Assembly: GCA_050485785.1 (NCBI GenBank)
Contig: JBJHCA010000107.1
Location: 1 to 8,882 of the forward strand
DNA length: 8,882 nt
DNA from: JBJHCA01 sp050485785
GTDB lineage: Bacteria; Bacteroidota; Bacteroidia; Chitinophagales; Saprospiraceae
Reading direction: 5' to 3'
Every line of letters starts with the position of its first letter. Position 1 is the stretch's first letter. A program made the translations under genes and the position numbers. Positions 1 through 6,427 of the stretch are shown piece by piece. A model generated the notes under the pieces. That model was not told the origin of the DNA and ran no database searches. It saw only the letters and a list, made by a program, of their open reading frames with translations.

Positions 1-981
1 AAGGTTCGGGCATTCCTTATCACAGTCGCCATGCTATGGTTCACAACGATGAACCTGAGTTCCTTAAATGCTCAGCATCAACCGTTTGGAGAAGAAGGGG
101 CGGTTTGGTATTTGTCGCATAAATTTTTTCCATTTGCAGGCAGTATAAATCAATCCTATTTTATAATTCCTTTTCGGATTGTTAATATAGGCGACACTTT
201 GATGCAGGAAAAGCTATGTCAGATGTTGCATTTCGAAAGTATAGGGTATACTATACCCGGTTTCGGCCTCTTTGGATATGCGAAACAGGATACAATCTTT
301 ATACATAATGATAGTGGCAAAATATTTTATTTTGATCCTTTTGTAGATAAATTTAAGCTGGCCTTTGATTTTAATGCAGAAGTTGGCGATAGTTGGGTTA
401 CCGAATTTCCCTGCGAAGACTCTACGCTTATTTGGTGGAATCCCGAATTGTTTCAGGATACATTTGAGTTTGTAGTAAACAACGTTAGTTATCTTGAAAC
501 GGAGGGTCCTTCGCTAAAACAATTACATGTAAACAGGAATAGTCCTTTTATTGAACGCATAGGGTCACCTGGATTTATAATGCCATACTATGAAGATCTG
601 TGTAGTCATCTCGGTCATAATGACCCGGTTTTTTTATGCAGTTATTATGATCCGGAAGTTGGCTTGATCGAGTTTCAGGATTATCCATGTGATACAAAGT
701 TGTTTGTCAATTTGATGTTTACAAATGATTTACACGAAATCCCATTTGTTATTTTACCTAACCCCGCTTTCGATCAAATTTTCATTCAATTTCCGGAAAA
801 TTTAAACGGTCAGCACGCCGTGCAGGTAAATTTGTATAATCAATTGGGGCAGCAAGTGTTGTCAGATATTTTACCTTCCTCCGGGCAATTAAACATTCAG
901 CATCTGCCTCCGGGTCTGTATTTTGTGCATTTGCAGCATGAAGAACTGCTGTTTAAGCCGCAGAAATTGGTGCTACATTAA
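1..981 (+). CDS. Secreted protein with T9SS type A sorting domain (5' partial)
   Basis: The reading frame is open from base 1, and the 326 visible residues begin inside a signal peptide: Lys-Val-Arg, then a hydrophobic stretch, then a likely signal peptidase I site after Leu-Asn-Ala (visible residue 24). The true start is therefore probably only a few codons left of the window; the ATG at 31 lies within the hydrophobic core and is unlikely to be the start. The last ~80 residues (about 248-326) form a T9SS C-terminal domain: PNPAFD motif, then VNLYNQLGQQV, then LPPGLYFVHL, ending in LVLH. Proteins with this domain cross the outer membrane through T9SS and are released or anchored on the surface. 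The middle has no catalytic motif I recognise. A segment near the end (ERIGSPGF, later PVFLCSYYDPEVGL) resembles a stretch common in uncharacterised Bacteroidota T9SS proteins. Base composition looks AT-rich. Secretion route is well supported; function is unknown. Confidence 0.88.
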   Translation, partial: KVRAFLITVAMLWFTTMNLSSLNAQHQPFGEEGAVWYLSHKFFPFAGSINQSYFIIPFRIVNIGDTLMQEKLCQMLHFESIGYTIPGFGLFGYAKQDTIFIHNDSGKIFYFDPFVDKFKLAFDFNAEVGDSWVTEFPCEDSTLIWWNPELFQDTFEFVVNNVSYLETEGPSLKQLHVNRNSPFIERIGSPGFIMPYYEDLCSHLGHNDPVFLCSYYDPEVGLIEFQDYPCDTKLFVNLMFTNDLHEIPFVILPNPAFDQIFIQFPENLNGQHAVQVNLYNQLGQQVLSDILPSSGQLNIQHLPPGLYFVHLQHEELLFKPQKLVLH

Positions 982-995
982 ACAATGGCAGAAGC

Positions 996-1262
996 ATGCC
1001 TCAATTGCATATACAGATCAGAAATTTAAAAAACTGGCTGCGTGGAGTACATTCATATTGCGCTGTGGAGTACCTCCAAAAGTACCTCAATGAGTACTTC
1101 TATAGATTTAACAGAAGAAACAATCGGTCAAACATTCTTCACAATATTATTGAACGATGTGTATTTCACGAACCTGTTACGTTAGTGAGTGGTTCTGGAG
1201 CCCGGCCAGTTCATGGCCTCCGTGTTTTTCCATGGAAATACTTCCCTGCATACTCAAATTGA
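996..1262 (+). pseudogene. 3' remnant of IS1595-family (ISXO2-like) transposase
   Basis: This 88-codon frame carries only the C-terminal end of a DDE transposase of the IS1595/ISXO2 type. Recognisable family blocks are HIQIRNLKNWLRG (residues 5-17), the spacing to EYLQKYLNEYFYRFNRR (25-41) and the final ILHNIIERCVFHEPVT (47-62). Complete proteins of this family are several times longer, so the zinc-ribbon-like N-terminus and most of the catalytic domain are gone. The similarity may start slightly before the ATG, near 985, because the frame stays open there. The last ~25 residues, after about residue 63, do not look like transposase and are probably flanking sequence read in frame. The fragment begins about 14 bases after the T9SS gene stop and lies between convergent genes. 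It should be inactive. Family assignment is from memory of the conserved blocks. Confidence 0.8.
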
Positions 1263-1276
1263 CAGTTTATGCAGGG
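1244..1276. repeat. 9-bp perfect inverted repeat at the end of the transposase remnant
   Basis: CCCTGCATA (1244-1252) and TATGCAGGG (1268-1276) are perfect reverse complements around a 15-base spacer, and the structure spans the stop codon of the remnant frame. No T-run follows on the plus strand, so it is not a typical intrinsic terminator. It could be left from the end of the inserted element or be a small RNA hairpin; the sequence does not decide between these. Confidence 0.45.
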
Positions 1277-1451
1277 GTGCATGGGGGAGGGTAGTGCTGA
1301 TGTGGCGGGGCTAAATTAGGGGAAACAAATTAACCGGATGCATTAGTTATTTACTCCATCGAAGACAAATTGCACTAAGAAACATATAACTCTTTGTTGT
1401 GCAGGGACACGAAAAAGAAAACTATAACCACAATTGTAGAATTCCGATTTG
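1263..1451. other. Intergenic region between convergent genes, no gene seen
   Basis: About 189 bases separate the transposase remnant from the end of the glycosyltransferase gene. The left part (to about 1320) is G-rich and the right part AT-rich, which may mark the boundary of inserted DNA. I see no long reading frame, RNA gene or clear terminator. A weak inverted pair, TGCAC near 1372 and GTGCA near 1400, lies downstream of the glycosyltransferase stop but has only a 5-bp stem, a long loop and no T-run. Confidence 0.5.
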
Positions 1452-2585
1452 TCACCGGTGAGAAACCGGAAGTTGAGAGACAGTTTGTATGATGTCCAGG
1501 AGTTTTTTCTGCTCTGTCTGCCAGTTCCATACCTGTTGTGCTGCCCGGCATTGGGCTTTCATAGTTTGATAGAATTCTTCATTCAGGTAAACTTCTATGA
1601 TGGCTTCTCTCATGGCAGCCACGGACAACTCATCGATGGTTATGCCTGTTTTAAACTCCTGCAGGTGATCGCTGTATTCCGGGAAGTTGGGATTGAGGGA
1701 AGGAATTTCGGCATGGGCGTAGTCAAAAAATTTGTTGGCCAGGCTCAGGTAATAATTCCGGCCCATGTTGTCAAGCATATTGTAGCCCATCCAGGCGGAG
1801 GCGGTAATGCTTTTCAGTGCATCGGGCAGTACATAGCCCAGAAACCGTATCCTTTTTGCAGCAGGTGATTGCCGGGCTATTTCCCTAAGCTTTTCGGAGA
1901 GATCACCTTCCCCGGCCAGCGCAAAATAAAGGTCATCGGGAAGCCCGGCCATGCATTCGATCATGGTTTCCAGCCCGCGACCGGCATTCAGGGCACCCTG
2001 ATAGAGAATGACTTTGCCATTGGCCGGATTTTCAGCCTGGCAGGTCACGGTATTGTTTCCATCAGGAACATTTCGCACAACTTCAAAAGGGTGACCGTAA
2101 AGCTCCTTAAGTTCCTCTGCCAGACGGTGGCCTACAGTTATCCGGGCATGGGCCAGAGGAATAAACAGCTTTGCCACCCGGTTCCAGATTTTCTTTTTCC
2201 ACGTTTTGCCCTGCAACTCCGGTAACTCAGTGAAATGCTCGTGACTATCAAAAATCGACTTTTTCTTTCTGGCCCGGGCAGCCAGCATGGCACCGACCGC
2301 AGTATCCAGGTCAACACAGTAAAGCAGGTCATAGTCTAATGATCTGAGCCGGTGATAAAGCCTGAAATTGAATTCCGCATAAAATGCCGGTCCTTTCCTA
2401 AAAGAGCATCGGATGCGCTCCTGGTGGTAAGGCCTTGTGGTGAGTTCGGAAGAATAGGGTCGTTCGCAGCCGATAATACTGACCCGATATCCTGCCTGAG
2501 TAAGCGCACTGCAAATTCTTTGCATGCGCTGGTCGTAATTGAGGTCAGTGGTAACCGTACAGACTATATGCGGCGCAGTGCTCAC
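1452..2585 (-). CDS. GT4-type glycosyltransferase (GT-B fold)
   Basis: The 377-residue protein has the layout of a family 4 glycosyltransferase, which moves a sugar from a nucleotide-sugar donor to a glycan or lipid acceptor, usually at the cytoplasmic face of the inner membrane. The N-terminal half has the DLNYDQRMQRIC opening (14-25) and a DSHEHF motif (113-118). The donor-binding half shows YQGALNAGRGLETMI (195-209), LAGEGDLSEKL (223-233), RFLGYVLPDALK (247-258) and LANKFFDYAHAEIPSL (282-297). The last aligns with the usual PNKLFEY block, with Asp288 where many members have Glu. No signal peptide or membrane segment is seen. The start is GTG; its first bases overlap the stop of the upstream gene as GTGA, and the frame gives a normal short N-terminus. 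Donor and acceptor cannot be told, and no other polysaccharide genes lie nearby. Confidence 0.9.
   Translation of the reverse strand: MSTAPHIVCTVTTDLNYDQRMQRICSALTQAGYRVSIIGCERPYSSELTTRPYHQERIRCSFRKGPAFYAEFNFRLYHRLRSLDYDLLYCVDLDTAVGAMLAARARKKKSIFDSHEHFTELPELQGKTWKKKIWNRVAKLFIPLAHARITVGHRLAEELKELYGHPFEVVRNVPDGNNTVTCQAENPANGKVILYQGALNAGRGLETMIECMAGLPDDLYFALAGEGDLSEKLREIARQSPAAKRIRFLGYVLPDALKSITASAWMGYNMLDNMGRNYYLSLANKFFDYAHAEIPSLNPNFPEYSDHLQEFKTGITIDELSVAAMREAIIEVYLNEEFYQTMKAQCRAAQQVWNWQTEQKKLLDIIQTVSQLPVSHR
2582..2585 (-). other. GTGA stop/start overlap coupling two genes
   Basis: Read on the minus strand, the four bases GTGA contain the GTG start of the glycosyltransferase and the TGA stop of the Spo0M-like gene. 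No Shine-Dalgarno-like sequence precedes the GTG (the bases before it read GATTGTTATATCCCT), which is common in Bacteroidota. Terminating ribosomes probably restart here, so the two proteins are likely made from one transcript in linked amounts. Confidence 0.8.
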
Positions 2586-3049
2586 AGGGATATAACAATC
2601 TCTTTTTCGGCGAAAGGGTGCAATGCAGTGCCAGCCACCCTTGCTTCAGCCCTTACAACATATTTTGAACGGGCGTTATATATCCACTTGGCAGCTTTGG
2701 CAATGCCTTTCAGCAAAGTATTTTTTTCTTCCATGGCATCTATTTCGCTCATGCGCCATTCAAACGGCAGTTTAAAGGGGATACTGAGCAATTCCCCTGC
2801 CGGCACCGGTACTTCCTTTTCCTGAGCAATACTGCCCAAAATGTAGTCATCAATCCGCTTTTCTTTCCCCCGGCCACGGGAGTAGGTTTCTATCAGGCTC
2901 ACCTTCAGATAGGTGACCACTTCGGCATTCATAGAGATAATGTTGAGATTGCCGGTCAGATGACCGGTGTTGCGGCTGATATTCTCCGGAAGCTCCAGTT
3001 CAAGTTTGACCCCTTCAATACCCAGCCAGCGTTTTATTTTACCAAACAT
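2582..3049 (-). CDS. Spo0M-like (SpoOM family) arrestin-fold protein
   Basis: The 155-residue product resembles the Spo0M/SpoOM family, named for a Bacillus subtilis sporulation-control protein and also present in bacteria that do not sporulate. Matching blocks are the N-terminal MFGKIKRWLGIEGVKLELEL (1-20), the strand-rich centre with LIETYSRGRGKEKRIDDY (52-69), the IPFKLPFE segment (90-97) and the end with ARVAGTALHPFAEKEIVI (136-153). Known members have an arrestin-like beta-sandwich, which suggests a binding or scaffold role rather than catalysis. There is no signal peptide or membrane helix, so it should be cytoplasmic. The ATG fits the usual family N-terminus. It lies about 60 bases past the dnaK terminator and overlaps the glycosyltransferase by four bases. 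The many positive residues in the central block could favour contact with membrane or nucleic acid, which is inference. The exact function here is unknown. Confidence 0.82.
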   Translation of the reverse strand: MFGKIKRWLGIEGVKLELELPENISRNTGHLTGNLNIISMNAEVVTYLKVSLIETYSRGRGKEKRIDDYILGSIAQEKEVPVPAGELLSIPFKLPFEWRMSEIDAMEEKNTLLKGIAKAAKWIYNARSKYVVRAEARVAGTALHPFAEKEIVISL

Positions 3050-3109
3050 GATTCGCTGATTGATTAATGCAATAACGCATTCAGATAACTTTCAGATGTA
3101 ATGATTAAC
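3050..3109 (-). promoter_or_regulatory. Leader of the Spo0M-like gene, promoter not resolved
   Basis: These 60 AT-rich bases lie between the dnaK terminator and the Spo0M-like start. TACATCTG near its upstream end differs by one base from the Bacteroidota -7 element but has no -33 TTG at proper spacing. A small palindrome, AATGC and GCATT (3066-3081 on the plus strand), lies before the start. Transcription may begin here or reach the pair by readthrough from dnaK. Confidence 0.25.
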
Positions 3110-3144
3110 AAAAAAAAAGCCGCCGACTGAAAGGCGGCGGCTTT
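3110..3144 (-). terminator. Intrinsic terminator of dnaK
   Basis: On the minus strand, 26 bases after the dnaK stop, AAAGCCGCCG and CGGCGGCTTT form a perfect 10-bp GC-rich stem (3144-3135 and 3125-3116) around a 9-base loop. It runs straight into a T-run made by the nine A residues at 3110-3118 of the plus strand. This is a classic Rho-independent terminator in the direction of dnaK. The opposite strand lacks a comparable T-run. Confidence 0.92.
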
Positions 3145-3170
3145 GCTTGTTCGGGTTATTGCAAAATGAA

Positions 3171-5081
3171 CTATTTCTTGTCGTTCACTTCTTCAAATTC
3201 CACATCGGTTACGTCTTCGTTGCTGTTGTTGTCATCTTTGCTGTCGGCTTCGCCATTTGTAGGCTGTTCGGCAGATTGCTGCGCCTGGTAAACTTCCTGA
3301 CTGGCAGCAGTCCATGCGTCGTTCAGTGATTGGGTTGCACTTTCAATAGCAGCCATATCCTGAGTCTTATGGGCTTCCTTGAGTGCGGTCAACGCCGTTT
3401 CAATTTTTGCTTTGCTGTCGGCACTGAGTTTTTCTCCCAGTTCACTGAGTTGCTTCTCTGTCTGGAATATGAGTGAATCGGCGGCATTAAGTGCATCGGC
3501 CAATGCTCTGGCTTTTTTGTCAGTTTCCTCATTGGCCTTGGCTTCTGCACGCATTCTTTGAATTTCCTCATCCGATAGTCCGGTTGATGCTTCAATGCGA
3601 ATCTTTTGCTCTTTACCCGTGCCCTTGTCTTTGGCCGATACGTTCAGTATTCCATTGGCATCCACATCAAATGTCACTTCAATTTGCGGCATACCGCGAG
3701 GAGCAGGAGGTATTCCATCCAATATAAAACGGCCTATGCTTCGGTTATCTCTGGCCATGGGGCGTTCACCCTGTAAAACATGCACTTCCACAGAAGGCTG
3801 ATTGTCGGCAGCAGTGGAGTAGGTCTTGGTCTTCTTGGACGGAATGGTAGTATTGGCTTCAATAACAACGTCGTACACGTTGTTCAGCGTTTCAATGCCC
3901 AGTGAAAGCGGGATCACGTCAAGCAACAGTACATTGCTGGTAATGTCTTTATTGAGTATACCGCCCTGAATGGCCGCACCAACTGCTACCACTTCGTCCG
4001 GGTTTACTCCTTTGCTGGGCTTTTTGCCGAAGAATTTCTCCACAGCTTCCTGGATCTTGGGAATCCTGGTAGAACCACCAACCAAAATTACTTCGTTGAT
4101 GTCGCTGTTGGACAACTTGGCATCTGCCATAGCTTTGCGGCATGGCTCAAGCGTCTTTTGGACAAGATGATCGACCAGTTGCTCAAACTTGGCGCGACTG
4201 ATTTTTTCCACAAGGTGCTTGGGCACACCGTCAACTGCCGTAATGTATGGCAGGTTTACTTCGGTGGATGTGGAAGACGATAACTCAATTTTGGCTTTTT
4301 CCGCAGCTTCTTTCAGACGCTGAAGTGCCATAGGGTCTTTGCGCAGGTCAACCCTTTCAGCAGCCAGAAACTGCTCTGCCAGATAATCGATCAGTGCCTG
4401 ATCAAAGTCATCACCTCCCAGGTGAGTATCACCATTGGTTGACAATACTTCAAATACTCCATCACCCAGATCGAGTATGGATATGTCAAAGGTTCCACCA
4501 CCAAGGTCATACACGGCTATCTTGATATCTTTGTCAAGTTTGTCCAGGCCATACGCCAGTGCAGCAGCCGTAGGTTCGTTGATGATCCGTTTAACCTGAA
4601 GTCCGGCAATTTCACCGGCCTCTTTGGTGGCCTGACGCTGGGAATCGTTAAAGAAAGCAGGAACGGTAATTACCGCTTCAGTTACTTCATGCCCCAGATA
4701 ATCTTCTGCAGTTTTTTTCATCTTCTGAAGCACCATGGCAGATATTTCCTGTGGTGTGTAAAGTCTGCCGTCAATGTCAACGCGTACGGTATCACCATCA
4801 CCTTCTACAACTTTGTAAGAGGAGTGCTTCAATTCGTTGCCTGCTTCACTGAAACGACGACCCATGTAGCGCTTGATAGACATCACCGTACGCTGGGGGT
4901 TGGTAATGGCCTGACGTTTCGCAGGATCACCTATTTTACGTTCTCCATTGTCAAGAAATGCCACAATGGAGGGGGTTGTTCTTCTTCCTTCATCATTTTG
5001 AATAACAACCGGCTCGTTACCTTCAATTACGGCAACGCACGAGTTGGTTGTTCCTAAGTCTATTCCGATAATTTTGCTCAT
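3171..5081 (-). CDS. dnaK: Chaperone protein DnaK (Hsp70)
   Basis: Full-length 636-residue Hsp70, the ATP-driven cytoplasmic chaperone that holds unfolded proteins with DnaJ and GrpE. The nucleotide-binding domain shows IGIDLGTTNSCVAV (5-18), the AVYDLGGGTFDIS block (189-201) and VGGSTRIPKIQ (334-344). The interdomain linker reads DVIPLSLGIET (388-398), followed by the substrate-binding domain with ANTTIPSKK and HVLQGER, then the helical lid (from about 503) and an acidic tail ending EEVNDKK. Residues 400-406 read NNVYDVV where DnaK proteins normally have GGV followed by T/K-rich residues; this is the one clear oddity (see findings). The ATG gives the normal N-terminus, after an A-rich stretch without a Shine-Dalgarno sequence. 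It is not next to grpE or dnaJ, which is not unusual in this phylum. A strong terminator follows. Confidence 0.98.
   Translation of the reverse strand: MSKIIGIDLGTTNSCVAVIEGNEPVVIQNDEGRRTTPSIVAFLDNGERKIGDPAKRQAITNPQRTVMSIKRYMGRRFSEAGNELKHSSYKVVEGDGDTVRVDIDGRLYTPQEISAMVLQKMKKTAEDYLGHEVTEAVITVPAFFNDSQRQATKEAGEIAGLQVKRIINEPTAAALAYGLDKLDKDIKIAVYDLGGGTFDISILDLGDGVFEVLSTNGDTHLGGDDFDQALIDYLAEQFLAAERVDLRKDPMALQRLKEAAEKAKIELSSSTSTEVNLPYITAVDGVPKHLVEKISRAKFEQLVDHLVQKTLEPCRKAMADAKLSNSDINEVILVGGSTRIPKIQEAVEKFFGKKPSKGVNPDEVVAVGAAIQGGILNKDITSNVLLLDVIPLSLGIETLNNVYDVVIEANTTIPSKKTKTYSTAADNQPSVEVHVLQGERPMARDNRSIGRFILDGIPPAPRGMPQIEVTFDVDANGILNVSAKDKGTGKEQKIRIEASTGLSDEEIQRMRAEAKANEETDKKARALADALNAADSLIFQTEKQLSELGEKLSADSKAKIETALTALKEAHKTQDMAAIESATQSLNDAWTAASQEVYQAQQSAEQPTNGEADSKDDNNSNEDVTDVEFEEVNDKK
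3864..3884. repeat. Perfect 8-bp inverted repeat inside dnaK
   Basis: AACAACGT (3864-3871) and ACGTTGTT (3877-3884) are exact reverse complements around the 5-base spacer CGTAC. On the coding strand this stretch encodes the NNVYDVV residues that replace a normally conserved DnaK segment. Confidence 0.7.
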
Positions 5082-5255
5082 CGTATTTTTGGTTTAAGCT
5101 CGTAATAAATGTTTTCACCCCTATGCATCAATCCACATGCCATAGCCGGTTTATTGCCGGGGTTATGCCAAAAAGTCAGTGATTCAGTATGCTTCGCCCT
5201 GATGCATGACAGGACATCAATGATACATAATGAAGTTTAGCCTAACTTGTCAGGT
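5082..5255 (-). promoter_or_regulatory. dnaK upstream region with inverted repeats, no CIRCE
   Basis: The 174 bases between the lipoprotein stop and dnaK hold no CIRCE element (TTAGCACTC-N9-GAGTGCTAA) and no good TAnnTTTG promoter. An imperfect inverted repeat covers 5138-5170: TGCCATAGCCGG against CCGGGGTTATGCCA, with one mismatch, one G-T pair and two extra bases in the right arm. ATGCATCA (5123-5130) and its reverse complement TGATGCAT (5200-5207) flank it. A 5-bp palindrome lies at 5233-5248, too weak for a terminator. Regulation of dnaK presumably acts here, but the site is not identified. Confidence 0.35.
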
Positions 5256-6257
5256 TTAAAATTGAAAACCTAGGTTTCGGGTAAGATGATTATTAGCCAA
5301 AGAGTCTTTGGTTGTGGAACCAATCATATAACCATCATTGAAGGATGTATATCGGGTGGAGAATAAGCCTATCCCACCATCGATATTGGTGTACACCGGG
5401 AGGTCCTGACTGGCAGTGATTCCGGTGTTGATGTTGTTAATGCTCACGTATTTTTCAAGGTCAAATCCACCCGCATTTATTATGATATGAGCAGAGTCTG
5501 CAGTCCGTGCCACCAGAGGTTCATTAATTAATGTATTGTATAGCTGATTGTAAAAGTCGGAGTTGTTAGCACGGATATTCATAAAGTTTTGGTTAGCCGG
5601 TAGGCTCTTGAACATTAACCATTCAAAAGTACGAACAGTGTTTAGTGCGGGATTAGGGTTATTGCCCTCGGTGATAAATAACTTGATTAGCACATCGTAA
5701 TAGGCAATATGAGGTGGAGGTGTCCATTGCAATGCCGTTACAGATCCGGGAAGTATGTTGAGTGTTCGGTTGTTTTGTGGAAACGACAATTTAAACTGAT
5801 CAATCACCTGGGTTTCGGCCAGCGCTTCAATTTCTCCATCGTTAATACTGATTAACAGACGGTAACGCGATTCCGGATTGAGCACTTGCTCGGTGGTGTA
5901 AATATAGTTGGGTGTTGATGCAAAAACACCTTCCTTTTTTGGCAATCCGATGTCAGCCCCATCCACACGCTGGAGGTCAATAACTTGTCCTGTACTGTTC
6001 CCAATGAGCTCAATAAGCTGTACCGTCGCTTCATCGTAATACAATTGGGAAGGATCCTGAGCCAGCACCAATGCGCTGACCTGCTCTTCAATAAATGCTC
6101 TTTCCACTTTGATAAATTGTCTTTTGGAAGACACATCCAAAAGCCCGAAAACTACCGGAGTTTCTACCGGCGGAGCATTGACGATCAGTTCATTGGAACA
6201 GGATGACAGCCAAAACATGGAAATGGCAAACAGGCAGAGTACTATGGAAAATTTCAT
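5256..6257 (-). CDS. Hypothetical outer-envelope lipoprotein (DUF4249-like)
   Basis: The 333-residue protein starts with a lipoprotein signal peptide: MKF, a hydrophobic run, then the lipobox LSSC with the modified cysteine at residue 20. It should be lipid-anchored and probably moved to the outer membrane. The stretch VVFGLLDVSSKRQFIKVERAF (35-55), the later RYRLLISINDG (131-141) and the C-terminal YTNIDGGIGLFSTRYTS (289-305) resemble Bacteroidota lipoproteins annotated as DUF4249 or similar; that assignment is from memory and tentative. The protein appears rich in beta strands, and no enzyme motif is seen. The ATG is well placed for the signal peptide. It lies between the terminator of the large T9SS gene and dnaK, with a candidate promoter upstream, so it is probably transcribed alone. 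No clear terminator follows, so some readthrough into dnaK is possible. Function unknown. Confidence 0.85.
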   Translation of the reverse strand: MKFSIVLCLFAISMFWLSSCSNELIVNAPPVETPVVFGLLDVSSKRQFIKVERAFIEEQVSALVLAQDPSQLYYDEATVQLIELIGNSTGQVIDLQRVDGADIGLPKKEGVFASTPNYIYTTEQVLNPESRYRLLISINDGEIEALAETQVIDQFKLSFPQNNRTLNILPGSVTALQWTPPPHIAYYDVLIKLFITEGNNPNPALNTVRTFEWLMFKSLPANQNFMNIRANNSDFYNQLYNTLINEPLVARTADSAHIIINAGGFDLEKYVSINNINTGITASQDLPVYTNIDGGIGLFSTRYTSFNDGYMIGSTTKDSLANNHLTRNLGFQF

Positions 6258-6338
6258 GCCGCGAAAGTAATGCTTTTTTTATGCCTGATCAGCGAAAATA
6301 GGTAAATGGGGCATTTTTTCTGACAAACGGTACACATT

Positions 6339-6346
6339 CAAACATA
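6339..6346 (-). promoter_or_regulatory. Candidate Bacteroidota -7 promoter element for the lipoprotein gene
   Basis: On the minus strand these bases read TATGTTTG, an exact match to the Bacteroidota -7 consensus TAnnTTTG. The element is about 80 bases before the lipoprotein start and just past the upstream gene's terminator, the expected place. The -33 TTG is not clearly present at the usual spacing, where the sequence reads CAGTTTCG, so this is only a candidate. A second near-match, TACTTTCG, lies just before the start codon. Confidence 0.35.
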
Positions 6347-6368
6347 TTGCCGTTTAAGCGCGAAACTG

Positions 6369-6401
6369 AAAAAATGAAGCCCCAAACGAAAGTTTGGGGC
6401 T
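6369..6401 (-). terminator. Intrinsic terminator of the large T9SS surface protein gene
   Basis: AGCCCCAAAC (6378-6387) and GTTTGGGGCT (6392-6401) form a perfect 10-bp stem with a 4-base loop, TTTC on the minus strand and GAAA on the plus strand. On the minus strand it is followed, after a short TCAT, by a run of six T residues (opposite A 6369-6374). It lies 26 bases after the stop of the gene ending at 6428. There is no matching T-run on the plus strand. Confidence 0.85.
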
Positions 6402-6427
6402 CCTGATAAACTACTATGCTTAGGGAA

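Noticed and set aside
1042..1073. Direct repeat GTGGAGTAC in the transposase remnant
   Set aside because: The two 9-base copies lie within conserved transposase coding sequence and encode different family residues, so they are likely coincidental.
1372..1404. Possible terminator for the glycosyltransferase (TGCAC...GTGCA)
   Set aside because: The stem is only 5 bp with a loop of more than 20 bases and no T-run, so it does not qualify as an intrinsic terminator.
1449..1868. Plus-strand open frame opposite the glycosyltransferase
   Set aside because: It is antisense to a well-supported glycosyltransferase gene, resembles no family I know, and is explained by codon use on the other strand.
2352..2825. 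Plus-strand open frame across the Spo0M-like/glycosyltransferase junction
   Set aside because: It is antisense to two recognised genes and its translation looks like a shadow with no domain features.
3066..3081. Small palindrome AATGC-N6-GCATT before the Spo0M-like gene as an operator
   Set aside because: A 5-bp arm in AT-rich DNA is expected by chance and no known regulator site matches it.
4689..5057. Plus-strand frame of 122 codons opposite the start of dnaK
   Set aside because: Long antisense frames are common opposite dnaK because of its codon pattern. No start context or family match is seen.
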